A DNA stretch of 64,000 nt. Origin: Polaribacter porphyrae. Its GTDB lineage: Bacteria > Bacteroidota > Bacteroidia > Flavobacteriales > Flavobacteriaceae. Under the pieces are notes generated by a model. It ran no database searches and was not told the origin of the DNA. It saw only the letters and a program-made list of their open reading frames with translations. The stretch spans positions 205,068 to 269,067 of the forward strand of contig NZ_MSCN01000001.1 in assembly GCF_002954685.1 (NCBI RefSeq), given 5' to 3'. Every line of letters starts with the position of its first letter. Position 1 is the stretch's first letter. This document shows positions 54,501 through 64,000 of the stretch, piece by piece. The position numbers were made by a program, and so were the translations under genes.

Positions 54501-57283
54501 TTTGTGCCTGGACCAGCAGGACAAGTACCTTGTGTGCTTTTAGTAACTTCAAAATTATCAATTAAATTACCAAAAGAAAGATTGTTATATGGTTGACTTG
54601 AAACAGACTCAAAAACAAAATATACAGTATGTTCTCCAGCAGGAACTGTATATGAGCCTGTATAGTTTTGCCAAGCATTTCTATTTGTACTCATTGTTTC
54701 TACTGTAGTAGCAGAGTTTAATGAAACTCCAATTTTTACATTTGCAACATCTACACCACGTCTTCCTCTATGCCAAATAGACCAGTCTAAAACTGAACCT
54801 GGCTCAGCACAAATAACTTGGTATAAAGCAGCCCTTTGATTTGCATTGATTTCTGCATGAAATCCACCATCTTGAGAAGGAGATCCTAAAAATCCGGATT
54901 TCCAAATTTCAATTTTGTTATCAGTCGCAGTTGTATACCATCCAGGAATATCACTTTCGTTTTTTAATGTCCAAGTAGATGGATTAGCACCAGTTTCGAA
55001 ACTTCCGTTATTTACAATTGTAGGGTCACCACAATTACATTCGTCATCATCAGTATTGATGACTGTATTTAGAGGATAATTTACTTTACCACCAACTAAT
55101 AAACCTGTTTTTAAACCACTTGTGTCAAAATCTCCACAATCATCTGTGGCTACATTATAATCTCCTTTAATAGTTAAATCTTGTCCAACAGCTACAGCAC
55201 CTTTGGTTTCTGTAGATATAACTTCAAAATTTTCTTCAACAAATACATTAAAACCCTCTGCAGGTGCAGTTGGGCTATCTGCACAATTGTAAACTGTATT
55301 TACAGTGACTGTTACAGTTGCTGTAGATGTATTTCCATCTGCATCTGTAATTGTATAATCAAATGTATCAACTCCAGTAAATCCTGGATTTGGTGTGTAT
55401 AATATTTTATCGTCTGTAGGGTCATTTGGAGTTCCACCATCATCAACTGTTACAGTTCCACCATTTGCAGATGTACCACTTGGTAATGAAATTGTTCCAA
55501 CATTGGGACCATCATTTCCAAAAGTATCATTATTTAAAACGTCAATTGTGTTTGCTGGGGTGTTTTCGTTAACGTTTGCAGTATCATCGACAGCAGTTGG
55601 TACATCATTTACAGTTAAAGTTACTGTTCTCACTTCTGGACAATTATTGTCTGTACCAGTAATCTCTACAGTATAATCTCCAGCATCAGCAAAAGAAACT
55701 GTATTTAATAGTAAGTTGCTTGTTGTAGATAAGATTGTTGCTGGTGCAGAATTCTTGTACCATTTGTATGATAATGTTCCAGTTGAATTTGTTGCAGGGG
55801 GTATTGTATAATCTGGTGTGCCTGTATTAAAAGTTGATGTTGTTAATGCAGATGCTGTAACTGAAAAGTTGGCGTTATCATTTTCATTAACTGTTGTACT
55901 TGCAGGGGCTATACTAATTGTAATTTGTTCAGCTGTTGTTACTTTAGAAGAAGTGACTTGACCAGTGGTTTCATTTCCTCCAACTGTTGTGCCTACTGCA
56001 GTTGGTATTCCATTATTGTTTACTGGAGTAGGGAAGTTTAATAAGCTTCCTCCAACACTACCACCAACAAGTGTATTGGTTACTTGTGAAGTTGTGTATA
56101 ATCCTGAAGCTTCAATTGCATCTGGGCAACCATCATTATCTGAATCTGTATCTTTACTATCTGGTAAACCATCTCCATCAGTATCTCTGTAGATACAATC
56201 TGACGAAAAATAATTAAATAGTACTAAATCTAACCCTCCTAAAGAAGAGCTTGTATTTGTAGGGTAAGTAGTCCAATCTAAAATATTACCAGTATTATAA
56301 TCTGGAGGTAAGATTGAATAACCATATATTGTTGTTCCGTTTGCTATGCCAAAATCAGACATTTTTACAGCTCTAATTGCCACGTCTTGGTTTAATGCAG
56401 TACTTGGTCTAAAATCTGTATCTGTTATTTCTTTTCTTAAAACAGTAGAAGGTAGCTTCTCTATAGTAGTCATAGAAGCTGTTGTTACTCTATAAACAGT
56501 GCTGTAAGATGTTGGGGTTCCACTCCCGTCAATACTAGTAATGATTGCAATATCTATAAAGTTGTTTTTTCCTCTTTCACCAACAGTTACATATTGATTA
56601 TCAGCAGAATTTACGATGTAACCATCATCAAAAGTAACATCTATTCTTTCTATGTTATTTTTATTTTGAGCTGATAGATTGTTATCGAAAATATTGTCAC
56701 CCCCAACATTATAAAATCCGTGAGAAAAAGTATCTGCCATACTATTTACTTCACTTGTATGTAATTGTGTAGCATTGGCTGTGTTAGTATGTCCATCATT
56801 CTCTATCCAAATAATTTCATTGGTAGGTCTTCCTGCTGATGCATTTCTTCTAAACGTAATATTACCTACAGAAGCATCTTTATCTACTCTAATTGTGTTT
56901 CCAGAACTTAAAACAAAACCTTCAAGTCTTTTACCAAAAGCAGTACCATAAGATAAAGTGTAAGATGTGTTATTAGAAAAAGGAGAACTTGAACTACCAA
57001 AAGAACTAACTGTTGCTGATGAAGGAATTTGTACTTTATTATCAATAATGAATGATGTAATTGTTCCGCTTGCTAAAGGAGGACAAGTAAATTCATCTGT
57101 ATCTAAAATACCATCATTGTCATCATCTAAATCTATACTATTTACAATACCATCTCCATCACAATCTGTAGGATTTACGCATTGTGCGTTTAGATATGCA
57201 GCGTAAAAAAATGTAAATAATAAGACAATTAGAAATTTCTTTAGAGGAAATTTTAAGGGTGTTTTATTTCTAGTGTAATTCAT
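51506..57283 (-). CDS. Giant type IX-secreted adhesin 1
   Basis: 1925 residues. Signal peptide (1-34); TSP3 calcium repeats (about 39-64 and 361-390); Ig-like domain (about 450-555); cadherin-like Big domain with [11 protein letters not shown] (about 561-664); a choice-of-anchor A / collagen-binding domain (about 667-1165) split by a jelly-roll-like insert (about 750-920, NGSFETG); two PKD domains (about 1185-1345, with [12 protein letters not shown]); then a shared module (about 1357-1850) and a type A T9SS sorting domain ([21 protein letters not shown]). It should be exported and anchored at the cell surface. The last 570 residues closely match adhesin 2. Own promoter and terminator. Confidence 0.9.
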   Translation of the reverse strand: MNYTRNKTPLKFPLKKFLIVLLFTFFYAAYLNAQCVNPTDCDGDGIVNSIDLDDDNDGILDTDEFTCPPLASGTITSFIIDNKVQIPSSATVSSFGSSSSPFSNNTSYTLSYGTAFGKRLEGFVLSSGNTIRVDKDASVGNITFRRNASAGRPTNEIIWIENDGHTNTANATQLHTSEVNSMADTFSHGFYNVGGDNIFDNNLSAQNKNNIERIDVTFDDGYIVNSADNQYVTVGERGKNNFIDIAIITSIDGSGTPTSYSTVYRVTTASMTTIEKLPSTVLRKEITDTDFRPSTALNQDVAIRAVKMSDFGIANGTTIYGYSILPPDYNTGNILDWTTYPTNTSSSLGGLDLVLFNYFSSDCIYRDTDGDGLPDSKDTDSDNDGCPDAIEASGLYTTSQVTNTLVGGSVGGSLLNFPTPVNNNGIPTAVGTTVGGNETTGQVTSSKVTTAEQITISIAPASTTVNENDNANFSVTASALTTSTFNTGTPDYTIPPATNSTGTLSYKWYKNSAPATILSTTSNLLLNTVSFADAGDYTVEITGTDNNCPEVRTVTLTVNDVPTAVDDTANVNENTPANTIDVLNNDTFGNDGPNVGTISLPSGTSANGGTVTVDDGGTPNDPTDDKILYTPNPGFTGVDTFDYTITDADGNTSTATVTVTVNTVYNCADSPTAPAEGFNVFVEENFEVISTETKGAVAVGQDLTIKGDYNVATDDCGDFDTSGLKTGLLVGGKVNYPLNTVINTDDDECNCGDPTIVNNGSFETGANPSTWTLKNESDIPGWYTTATDNKIEIWKSGFLGSPSQDGGFHAEINANQRAALYQVICAEPGSVLDWSIWHRGRRGVDVANVKIGVSLNSATTVETMSTNRNAWQNYTGSYTVPAGEHTVYFVFESVSSQPYNNLSFGNLIDNFEVTKSTQGTCPAGPGTNNGLLTVVNPNYYTKIGDNNGSVAWYFDPLNAPAPMRVTPNGTYNSSSRIQMNNSSPGYGVSAGVNPVYEANLIDFSSAFQSLRTNSTNLALNSNNAVLEDNLGNSITNTTLTNHTEIFLNNGVNYLNITGADLNSTSIFEAQRNANSDRILIINVDAPGTFNWNVWEQIGFAPADSPYVLYNFPNTTELNIVGSEEIYGTVFAPFADVEKSVNKEDIYGQVIAKSFIHDGGTIHCQKFAASTTCPPIVGVAPTPDFNINVNPQCSVQNIFTFDNTTHTGGTVQPEAPITYLWDFGDGTTSTDMNPTKTYATDGTYTVTLTATNIYGSSTTTQQVIVLPVLEPIVSVITLPSNPGKIKKQFTLDNAASFTEFSWTLPGSGPGSGPGLLQNTNPIVQEFTEAGSFTVSVTATSNDCTTTVNIPVVVTSGEVTGGNGGGVESESLGDVISKIYVGRKKNSIPTNFVKSSENLYNKAKMKREQPYLGKGQTLLDMFPSELVAGNIANVTSPTDILDYTIADEVLSVDFSVDGKTKGVVLGIKTSDKVYNHTKASCDRLRGAEILNVVPVQLGEYNFLMQAIKQRNGVVEHAISFAAAKNNNDVSYSIQSNWYVNHYIKHNDMYNFQVWTTNPEDTKKLVQDVLNNLTSFIPVKQEEIQKVPQTYAAKISRDKDELVILLRSTEEGMSTEISMEEIYSETANNVKHRYNPLNTQLEQELRINIADGYEYDALVKVTGEVEDAFYHADGNWGLDFDSNYTQVKEYFVSNNFNREYQDDEYAINRNVKIKATSDYDYLTLYKSLLPGTLSADYSEYKYLSFTAKGSGLMELGLIKSSIEDWKAQYRVMVDIKEEEQTYYIPFEIFSSTGNQNTITADDLTTLTFTFLPVEAQTKELDFEISDVKFTKTAIEASVVSKIEKFENEFIAYPNPSEGNVKLQLFSKETSKATITLTDITGKVIYRVPAELIRGKNELDLNFSVKPGVMLLKVTSQEHDYGTTKMIFR

Positions 57284-57372
57284 AATGATAATTCATTTAT
57301 AAATGTTAGAACAAATAAATTGAAATAGGGGTATATCAAAATCTACTTATTTCTTTAATAACTAAAGAGATA

Positions 57373-57380
57373 CAAATATA
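57373..57380 (-). promoter_or_regulatory. -7 box of adhesin 1
   Basis: TATATTTG on the minus strand fits TAnnTTTG, about 90 bases before the ATG at 57283. No TTG at 19 bases. Confidence 0.45.
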
Positions 57381-57493
57381 ATATTTTATTTCTCTTATGA
57401 GTAAAAAAAATCGATGAACCTCCTATATTTATAGGTTAAATTGATGTTTTTTAGACTTAATTTGAAGATATTATACCTGTTTCTTAATTGTTA

Positions 57494-57519
57494 GACACAA
57501 TTAATAAATAGAGGTCACA
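57494..57519 (+). promoter_or_regulatory. Direct-repeat motif, copy 3 (GACACA-N11-GAGGTCACA)
   Basis: GACACA at 57494-57499, 11 AT-only bases, GAGGTCACA ending 57519. It is 211-236 bases upstream of the adhesin 1 start and about 115 bases beyond the -7 box. Confidence 0.55.
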
Positions 57520-57537
57520 AGTAATATTATAAAAATA

Positions 57538-57560
57538 AAGAGCTGACAAAGTCAGCTCTT
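57538..57560 (-). terminator. Distal terminator after adhesin 2
   Basis: AAGAGCTGAC pairs with GTCAGCTCTT around three bases; on the minus strand it ends in TTTATTTTT. Confidence 0.85.
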
Positions 57561-57634
57561 CTATTCAATTTTTGGATAATATACCCCTATATTTTCATCC
57601 TGTTATTGAATATTTTTTAATCAAAAGATTTTTT

Positions 57635-57676
57635 AAAACTACAGCCTTAAGTTAATACCTCAAGGCATGTAGTTTT
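57635..57676. terminator. First hairpin after adhesin 2
   Basis: AAAACTACA pairs with TGTAGTTTT, with inner GCCTT and AAGGC. It lies 43 bases after the adhesin 2 stop and has T-rich flanks on both strands. Confidence 0.65.
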
Positions 57677-57719
57677 TTTAAATAAATCCCCCAATTTATT
57701 TACCTTTTATTATAAACTA

Positions 57720-60700
57720 CTATCTAAATATCATTTTAGTTGTTCCATAATCATGTTTTTCACTTGTTATTTGTAATAGCATTACTCCTGGTTTTACATT
57801 AAAGTTCAAATCTAATTCATTCTTACCTACGCTTAATTCAGCTGGTACTCTGTAAATTACTTTGCCTGTAATATCTGTTAAGGTAATTGTTGCTTTACTA
57901 GCTTCTTTACTAAATAATTGTAACTTTACATTTCCTTGAGATGGGTTTGGATAAGCGATAAACTCATTCTCAAACTGCTCTACTTTACCTACTACATATT
58001 CATCTATAGCAGTTTTGGTAAACTTCAAATCAGAGATTTCAAAGTCTAACTCTTTAGTTTGAGCTTCTACAGGTAAAAATGTAAATGTCAACGTTGTTAA
58101 ATCATCAGCAGTGATTGTTCCTTTGTTTCCTGTTGATGAAAAGATCTCAAAAGGAATGTAATAAGTACGTTCTTCGTCTTTAATATCTACCATTACCCTG
58201 TATTGTTCTTTCCAATCTTCTATCGATGATTTTATTAGACCTAGCTCCATTAATCCAGAACCTTTGGCTGTAAATGATAAGTATTTATATTCTGAATAAT
58301 CTGCTGATAATGTTCCTGGTAATAATGATTTATATAGCGTTAAGTAATCGTAATCACTTGTTGCTTTTAATTTAACATCTCTATTGATTTCGTACTCATC
58401 ATCATTGTATTCTCTATCAAAATTATTCCAAACAAAGTAATTTTTTATCTCTGTATATCTCTTATCATAATCTAGACCCCAGTTACCATCTGCATGATAG
58501 AAAGCATCTTCTATTTCTCCATTAACTTCTATTGTTGCATCATATTCATAAGCATCTGCTATATTTAAATTAAAGCTTTGTTGTATTTCTGTAGCAATTG
58601 TATTGTGTCTGTGCTTAATGTTATTTGCAGTTTCAGAATACAACTCTACCATAGAAATTTCAGCAGTTTCACCAACTTCTGTACTTCTTAATTTTACAAT
58701 TAACTCACCTTTTTCTCTATAAATTTTAGAAGCATACGTTTCTGGTACTTCTGGTACATCTGCTTGTTGCACAGGAATAAATGATTGTAAATTCTTTAAA
58801 ACATCAGCTACTAATTTTTTGGTATCTGCTGGCCTTGTTGTCCAAACTTGAAAGTTGTACATATCATTATATTTGATATAGTTGTTAACATACCATCTTG
58901 TTTGGATATTATAGTTTACATCATTGTTATTTTTAGCTGCAGCAAAAGACACTGCATATTCTATAACTCCATTACGTTGTTTAATAGCTTGCATTAAGAA
59001 GTTATACCCTTCTACTTTTAAAGGCATTACATTTAATATTTCAGCACCTCTTAATCGATCACATGATGCTTTTGTATGGTTATATACCTTATCTGATGTT
59101 TTAATACCTAGCACAACACCTTTTGTTTCATTATTTAGAGAAAAATCTACAGATAGTACTTCATCTGCTATTGTATAGTCTAAAATATCTGTAGGAGAAG
59201 TTACATTTGCGATATTACCTGCCATTAATTCAGTAGGGAACATATCTAGCATAGTTTGTCCTTTTCCTTGATAAGGTTGTTTAGCTTGTAATTTAGATTT
59301 GTTATATAAGTTTGATTTATCCTTAACAAATACTGTTGGTACACTATTCTTTTTTCTACCTACATAAATTTTAGAAATAGCGTCTCCTAAACTTTCTGAC
59401 TCAACTCCACCACTGTTTCCTCCAGTTGTTCCACCAGAAGGAACTGCATAAGCAAAGTCTTGATTTAAATTAGCTTCTCCTTGTCCTAAAGTTAAGTAAC
59501 TTTTACTTGGTGTTCCTAATCCATCTACATCAAAAGTTTGTACTAAATCTGCTACAGTATTACCATTTGGTATTCCTGAAGTTACAGTAGATAAAAGTAC
59601 AGTTACAGTATAATCTCCTGCAGGTAAATTTTCAAATAAATAATTACCATTAACATCTGTAGTCGTTGTTACATCGTCTGCTGTATTATTTGGAGTACCT
59701 GGATCTAAAACAACTGTTGCTCCACCTAAACCACTTTCTCCTGTGTCTTTAATACCATCTCCATCTGTATCGTACCAAACAGTATCTCCAATAGAGCCTA
59801 ACCCACTATTGTAACCAAAATCTTGAGCTACATTGTTTTCTCCTACAGCTAAAACAACATTACTTGTATTTGGTGTACCTAGCCCATCATTATCGAAAGT
59901 CTGTGCTAAATCTGCTACTGTTACTCCAACTGGTAAACCGCTTGTAATTGTACTTACATTAACAGTAACAGTATAGTTACCATCAGGTAAGTTGTTAAAC
60001 AAGTAGTTTCCATTAGCATCAGTAATTGTTGTTATATCGTCTGCTGTATTGCCTGGAGTACCTGGGTCTAATGTTATTGTTGCTCCTTCTAATCCTGACT
60101 CACTACCATCAATGATTCCATTACCATTTGTATCGTACCAAACTGTATCACCTATTGAAGCATGTTCTACTGTAAGTGTAGCAGATGCAGATTCTGTTAA
60201 ACACACATTATTGGTGTGTGTTAGCACCACATAATATTTATTACCATTTAAACTTGTTGCATCGCTTATGGTTAAATTAGCACTAGAAGTACCAGAATAA
60301 ATACCTGTATCTGTTAATAAAGTTCCTCCGTTATTAGGATCTCCTAAATACCATTGATAAACAATATCTGCATTTGCATTACCTGCTGTATCATATATAG
60401 GATTTCCATTATTATAACTTGTTGCAGTTTCTGATGAGCCAATTACGCTAAATGTTGCAGGCTGACCATTATCTACAGTTTGATTTGTAGGAGCTGTAGT
60501 TATTGCCATTTTATGAGCGGTCCATTCATTTCCATCTAATCCATTATAGCCACCATTTCCGCCAGTAACTTTGCCATCAGTATCAATGCCTGTTCCATCT
60601 AAAATACCATCGTTATTAGTGTCAATTCCTCCAGATTCTGTAACATCTAAACAGCCATCTCCATCAGAATCTAAATCTTCACTGTTACGTATTCCATCTT

Positions 60701-63700
60701 CATCTATATCACAGTTAATTACAGTTCCATAAACTCTACCATTGATATATGTTGGTCCTGCTACTTCTTGAGAAAGAATAAAGTTGTTAGGTGAGTTGGT
60801 ATTCCAAGTAAAGTTATTAAAGCTATTTCCATTGAATAGTTCTAATTCGAATAAAGGGCCATTGGCTACTTTACTTGCATACATTTTTACATTAAGATTT
60901 TCATCAATAATAAATCTAACAATAGGAGTTTCTTCATTAACCGAATTTCCAAATTGATAAATTTGAGGTATTCCTCCTTGTCCCCAAATACTACCATCTT
61001 TAAAACGAATATTTTGCCCTGTAGAAGTTCCATTTTGTTGAAATTGAATTTCTTGAGTAGTAAGAGGGGTTCCATTAATAGTTAAGTTAAAACTGTTATC
61101 CATTCTTGTAACGTCTAAAACAAATCCGTTACCAACTGGATCTAAAGTAAAGTTCATAGAATTTCCGTTTGAAACTGCAAAAGGTGTTTCTGCAATTACT
61201 ACTTCACATTCTTCAGTATCAAGTATACCATCATTATCATCATCTAAATCACACACATTGTTAATTCCGTCTGCATCTGGGTCATTTGCTGTAACTACAC
61301 CAACTGTTGCACCAACTGTACAGGGATCAATAATTGGAGTAACCGTAAAAGTTACATTATCTGAAGTTGCAGCACAAGATCCATCAGCAGCTATTGTGTA
61401 ACGAATTACAACAGTAGTGTCAGTATTGATATCAGCAGGCGTATATATATTGTTATTGATAGCTCCACCACCAGAAACGATAGAGAATGTACCGCCATTA
61501 GGTGAGCCTGTTAATGTTTTTGTTTCGCTTTCGTTTATTGAAGTAGTAGAAGTTGTGTTATCAGCAACATTACAAGCCTTATATCCAAAATCTTGATTTG
61601 TTCTGTCTTGACCTGCATTCAAATTAGTAGAACTACTATTTGCTGTTCCAGTACCATCTGCATCGAATGTTTGCGATAATTGACCCACTGTTACTCCATT
61701 TGGTAAACCAGCTGTAACAGTTGAGGTATCTACACTAACTGTGTAAGACCCAGCAAATAAATTATTAAATATATAATTACCATTTGCATCTGTAGTTGTA
61801 GTTTTATCATCTGATGTATCATTAGGTGTATTAGGATCTAAAGTTACTGTTGCTCCTTCTAATCCATTTTCTCCATTGTCTTTTACGCCATTGCTATTAG
61901 CATCAAACCAAACAGTATCTCCTATAGAGCCTACAAGTTGAGAAGGAAAACAATTACTATTTTTATCTGATACGTTTACTCCTGAAATAGACCAATCATC
62001 TATAATTGCTCTTCTATTACGATTTCCATTTTGGTTATATACTGTTAGATAAACTCGATAGGGATTACCATCATTAGCTATGTTTGATGGAACAGCATAA
62101 TTAACTGTTTCAACGCTAGAAAGAGGCGTTTGTAAAGTATGTGTATATGTACCTACTTTTGTACCTTCTCCTTTATAATTGGTAGGATCAAAAGGAATAA
62201 ATGAAATCTCTACATAATAATCTTGATTGTCATTGTTATTTAACTTGATATCAAAACTAACATTTCCACTTGCTAATTCAATCCAAGGAGATTTTAAATA
62301 GAAAGACCCTTTTGTTGAATTTATTGCTCCAGAACGTGCTGAAAAATTACCGTTAATTTTACTATTGCTATGGACTGTAAAACCCCCAAACCCCCAGCAA
62401 TTGGCAATATCTATATTACGATCTCCAGACTCGAAGTCTTGAGTTACTTTTGGTCCAACTGATGTTACAGTAAAAGTTACATCATCAGAAGAAGCACTAC
62501 AAGACCCATCAGCAGCAATTGTGTATCGAATTACAACAGTAGTGTCAGTATTTATATCAGCAGGCGTATATATATTGTTATTGATAGTTCCACCACCTGA
62601 AACGATTGTAAATGTACCTCCAGCAGGAGAACCTGTTAATGTTTTTGTATCATTTTCTGTGATTGTTGCAGTTGAAGTATTATTATTTGCTACAATACAA
62701 ACTGGAGTAACTGTAAAGGTTACATCATCTGAAGTTGCAAGACAAGAACCGTCAGCAGCAATTGTATATTTGATTATAACATCAGTATTTGTATTGATAT
62801 TATCAGGTGTATAAACATTTCCGTTAATTGTTCCACCACCAGAAACGATACTAAATGTACCACCTGTAGGAGTACCTATTAAGGTTTTAGTTTCATTCTC
62901 TATAATTGATGCTGAATCTGTTGTATTGTCTGCAACAGGACAAGGTATTACAGTTATGTTCATAGAGTCTACATCAGTTTGATTACAACCATTTGTAGAT
63001 GTCATCGTTAATGTATCAACTCCTGTAAAGTTTTGATTTGGTGTATATATTAAAGTTCTTAAATAACCATTAACAACTCTTTCAGATCCAGATAAGGTTA
63101 TATCTCCAGCCCCATTTCTTGTTAAAGGATTATTGTTACTAACTCTAATTATTACATCTAACGTACCATTTGAAACAGTTATTCTTACTGATTTTAAATC
63201 GTCAGTTGGAGCGTCTACAGAAATTGGAGAAATAGATGTTCTTGAGCTATTCTCTTTTATCATTATATCACCAGAAATGGTATTTACTGGTGTACTACAC
63301 ACAGGAGTCACAGTAAAAGTAACATCATCTGAAGTAGCAACACAATCACCATCAGCAGCAATTGTATAACGAATTATAACAGTTGTATCAGTGTTGATAT
63401 CAGCAGGAGTGTATACATTATTATTGATAGTTCCACCACCAGAAACCACAGTGAATGTTCCACCAGAAGGATTTCCAGTTAAAGTTTTCGTTTCTCCTTC
63501 ATTAATAGAAGCAGTTGACGTTGTATTATCAGCAACGACATCACACACAGGAGTTACAGTAAAAGTAACATCATCTGAAGTAGCAACACAATCACCATCA
63601 GCAGGGATTGTATAACGAATTACGACAGTTGTATCAGTATTGATATCAGCAGGCGTATACACATTATTGTTGATAGCTCCACCACCAGAAACGATGCTGA

Positions 63701-64000
63701 ATGTACCACCATTAGGTGAACCTGTTAATGTTTTAGTTTGTCCTTCAGTAATTGAAGCCGAAGATGTTGTATTATCAGCAACGACATCACACACAGGAGT
63801 TACAGTAAAAGTAACATCATCAGAAGTTGCAGCACAATCACCATCAGCAGCAATTGTATAACGAATTACGACAGTTGTATCAGTATTGATATCTGCAGGT
63901 GTATATATGTTATTGTTTATAGTTCCACCACCAGAAACCACAGTGAATATTCCACCAGAAGGATTTCCAGTTAAAGTTTTTGTTTCTCCTTCATTAATAA
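57720..64000 (-). CDS. Giant type IX-secreted adhesin 2, N-terminus outside window
   Basis: More than 2090 residues are visible; the frame is open to the right edge, so the start and signal peptide are missing. From the edge inward: tandem 82-residue repeats (63301-64000), a cadherin-like domain (about 62946-63300), two more repeats (62457-62945), a jelly-roll-like domain (about 61960-62456), an SdrD_B-like domain (61575-61950), another 82-residue repeat (61326-61575), TSP3 segments, an Ig-like domain (about 60170-60510), two SdrD_B-like domains (59440-60165), then the module shared with adhesin 1 (57720-59425) ending in a T9SS sorting domain ([14 protein letters not shown]). A long surface fibre is expected. 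Confidence 0.9.
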   Translation of the reverse strand, partial: INEGETKTLTGNPSGGIFTVVSGGGTINNNIYTPADINTDTTVVIRYTIAADGDCAATSDDVTFTVTPVCDVVADNTTSSASITEGQTKTLTGSPNGGTFSIVSGGGAINNNVYTPADINTDTTVVIRYTIPADGDCVATSDDVTFTVTPVCDVVADNTTSTASINEGETKTLTGNPSGGTFTVVSGGGTINNNVYTPADINTDTTVIIRYTIAADGDCVATSDDVTFTVTPVCSTPVNTISGDIMIKENSSRTSISPISVDAPTDDLKSVRITVSNGTLDVIIRVSNNNPLTRNGAGDITLSGSERVVNGYLRTLIYTPNQNFTGVDTLTMTSTNGCNQTDVDSMNITVIPCPVADNTTDSASIIENETKTLIGTPTGGTFSIVSGGGTINGNVYTPDNINTNTDVIIKYTIAADGSCLATSDDVTFTVTPVCIVANNNTSTATITENDTKTLTGSPAGGTFTIVSGGGTINNNIYTPADINTDTTVVIRYTIAADGSCSASSDDVTFTVTSVGPKVTQDFESGDRNIDIANCWGFGGFTVHSNSKINGNFSARSGAINSTKGSFYLKSPWIELASGNVSFDIKLNNNDNQDYYVEISFIPFDPTNYKGEGTKVGTYTHTLQTPLSSVETVNYAVPSNIANDGNPYRVYLTVYNQNGNRNRRAIIDDWSISGVNVSDKNSNCFPSQLVGSIGDTVWFDANSNGVKDNGENGLEGATVTLDPNTPNDTSDDKTTTTDANGNYIFNNLFAGSYTVSVDTSTVTAGLPNGVTVGQLSQTFDADGTGTANSSSTNLNAGQDRTNQDFGYKACNVADNTTSTTSINESETKTLTGSPNGGTFSIVSGGGAINNNIYTPADINTDTTVVIRYTIAADGSCAATSDNVTFTVTPIIDPCTVGATVGVVTANDPDADGINNVCDLDDDNDGILDTEECEVVIAETPFAVSNGNSMNFTLDPVGNGFVLDVTRMDNSFNLTINGTPLTTQEIQFQQNGTSTGQNIRFKDGSIWGQGGIPQIYQFGNSVNEETPIVRFIIDENLNVKMYASKVANGPLFELELFNGNSFNNFTWNTNSPNNFILSQEVAGPTYINGRVYGTVINCDIDEDGIRNSEDLDSDGDGCLDVTESGGIDTNNDGILDGTGIDTDGKVTGGNGGYNGLDGNEWTAHKMAITTAPTNQTVDNGQPATFSVIGSSETATSYNNGNPIYDTAGNANADIVYQWYLGDPNNGGTLLTDTGIYSGTSSANLTISDATSLNGNKYYVVLTHTNNVCLTESASATLTVEHASIGDTVWYDTNGNGIIDGSESGLEGATITLDPGTPGNTADDITTITDANGNYLFNNLPDGNYTVTVNVSTITSGLPVGVTVADLAQTFDNDGLGTPNTSNVVLAVGENNVAQDFGYNSGLGSIGDTVWYDTDGDGIKDTGESGLGGATVVLDPGTPNNTADDVTTTTDVNGNYLFENLPAGDYTVTVLLSTVTSGIPNGNTVADLVQTFDVDGLGTPSKSYLTLGQGEANLNQDFAYAVPSGGTTGGNSGGVESESLGDAISKIYVGRKKNSVPTVFVKDKSNLYNKSKLQAKQPYQGKGQTMLDMFPTELMAGNIANVTSPTDILDYTIADEVLSVDFSLNNETKGVVLGIKTSDKVYNHTKASCDRLRGAEILNVMPLKVEGYNFLMQAIKQRNGVIEYAVSFAAAKNNNDVNYNIQTRWYVNNYIKYNDMYNFQVWTTRPADTKKLVADVLKNLQSFIPVQQADVPEVPETYASKIYREKGELIVKLRSTEVGETAEISMVELYSETANNIKHRHNTIATEIQQSFNLNIADAYEYDATIEVNGEIEDAFYHADGNWGLDYDKRYTEIKNYFVWNNFDREYNDDEYEINRDVKLKATSDYDYLTLYKSLLPGTLSADYSEYKYLSFTAKGSGLMELGLIKSSIEDWKEQYRVMVDIKDEERTYYIPFEIFSSTGNKGTITADDLTTLTFTFLPVEAQTKELDFEISDLKFTKTAIDEYVVGKVEQFENEFIAYPNPSQGNVKLQLFSKEASKATITLTDITGKVIYRVPAELSVGKNELDLNFNVKPGVMLLQITSEKHDYGTTKMIFR
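61326..61575 (-). repeat. Isolated copy of the 82-residue repeat
   Basis: Encodes the pattern ADNTTSTTSINESETKTLTG through SDNVTFTVTP, the same unit as the tandem array further upstream, here between an SdrD_B-like domain and a TSP3 segment. Confidence 0.8.
62457..62945 (-). repeat. Two diverged copies of the 82-residue repeat
   Basis: Two adjacent units of about 245 bases, at roughly 62457-62700 and 62701-62945, more diverged than those beyond 63301. Confidence 0.8.
63301..64000 (-). repeat. Tandem 246-base repeats in adhesin 2
   Basis: Units begin at 63301, 63547 and 63793, exactly 246 bases (82 codons) apart, and the third runs off the edge. They are nearly identical in sequence, which suggests recent expansion and possible assembly collapse. 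Confidence 0.93.

Larger units (their letters stand above)
57284..57719. other. 436-base gap between the adhesin genes
   Basis: No coding frame is supported. It contains the probable leader of adhesin 1, a -7 box at 57373, the direct-repeat motif at 57494, and two hairpins (57538 and 57635) that end adhesin 2. Confidence 0.7.

Noticed and set aside
46273..57519. The 26-base motif as a CRP/FNR-type site
   Set aside because: CRP-type sites are inverted repeats (TGTGA-N6-TCACA); here the half sites are direct repeats with longer spacing.
62521..63861. Four plus-strand frames of 73-97 residues opposite the adhesin 2 repeats
   Set aside because: They recur with the 246-base repeat period and resemble each other only because the repeat does; they are antisense shadows of the adhesin.
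63301..64000. CRISPR array
   Set aside because: The repeats are 246 bases, directly adjacent, in frame and coding; there are no spacers.

Overview
The window is about 64 kb of AT-rich DNA from a member of the Bacteroidota, almost certainly a marine Flavobacteriaceae of the Polaribacter/Tenacibaculum type. This rests on the fused LpxC/FabZ gene, the PorX regulator and type IX secretion (T9SS) C-terminal domains, tandem DUF368 genes, a DUF349 protein, an OMP_b-brl_3 type TonB receptor, and repeated Bacteroidota promoters (TTG, 19 bases, TAnnTTTG). I could not name the species. No rRNA, tRNA or CRISPR array was recognised.

Layout. 1-226 is the end of rplI. 924-6324 is a tightly packed signalling operon: response regulator, H-NOX heme sensor, PAS histidine kinase, FIST sensor, second histidine kinase, HPt protein and LytTR regulator. 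6438-11177 carries housekeeping genes (sirtuin, TrmH, VOC, YdeI, alanine dehydrogenase, TsaE). 11199-12054 is a disturbed patch: a VapBC-like module with a frameshifted toxin, bracketed by a duplicated tail of the DUF1287 gene. 12585-20843 holds PorX, an HD hydrolase and the lipid A run lpxD-lpxC/fabZ-lpxA-efp-lipoprotein-lpxD2. A PD-(D/E)XK nuclease at 20849-22102 separates lpxD2 from sucD and is bracketed by a duplicated tail of lpxD2.

22257-36627 carries sucD, an M16 protease, fabG, a VWA membrane protein, an SPFH protein, a TonB-type receptor, RNase Z, a CTD-only T9SS protein and pyrRB. 36749-46202 carries a TPR protein, two DUF368 carriers with aroE, DUF349, a zinc-ribbon-like protein without cysteines, a Nif3-like protein and lpxK. 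46352-64000 is dominated by exported proteins: a thioredoxin-like protein, two OmpA paralogues, then ppx/sixA/pdxH, then two giant T9SS adhesins (the second runs off the right edge) that share a C-terminal block of about 570 residues.

Most notable. (1) H-NOX and FIST, two families that include nitric oxide sensors, sit in one phosphorelay operon. (2) Two unrelated cargo genes sit next to an intact gene tail, with a slightly diverged second copy of the same tail on their far side, suggesting one acquisition mechanism. (3) A 26-base direct-repeat motif, GACACA-N11-GARGTCACA, occurs near three genes for exported proteins. (4) The adhesins share a large C-terminal module of unrecognised fold. All family calls come from reading the sequence; no database search was run.
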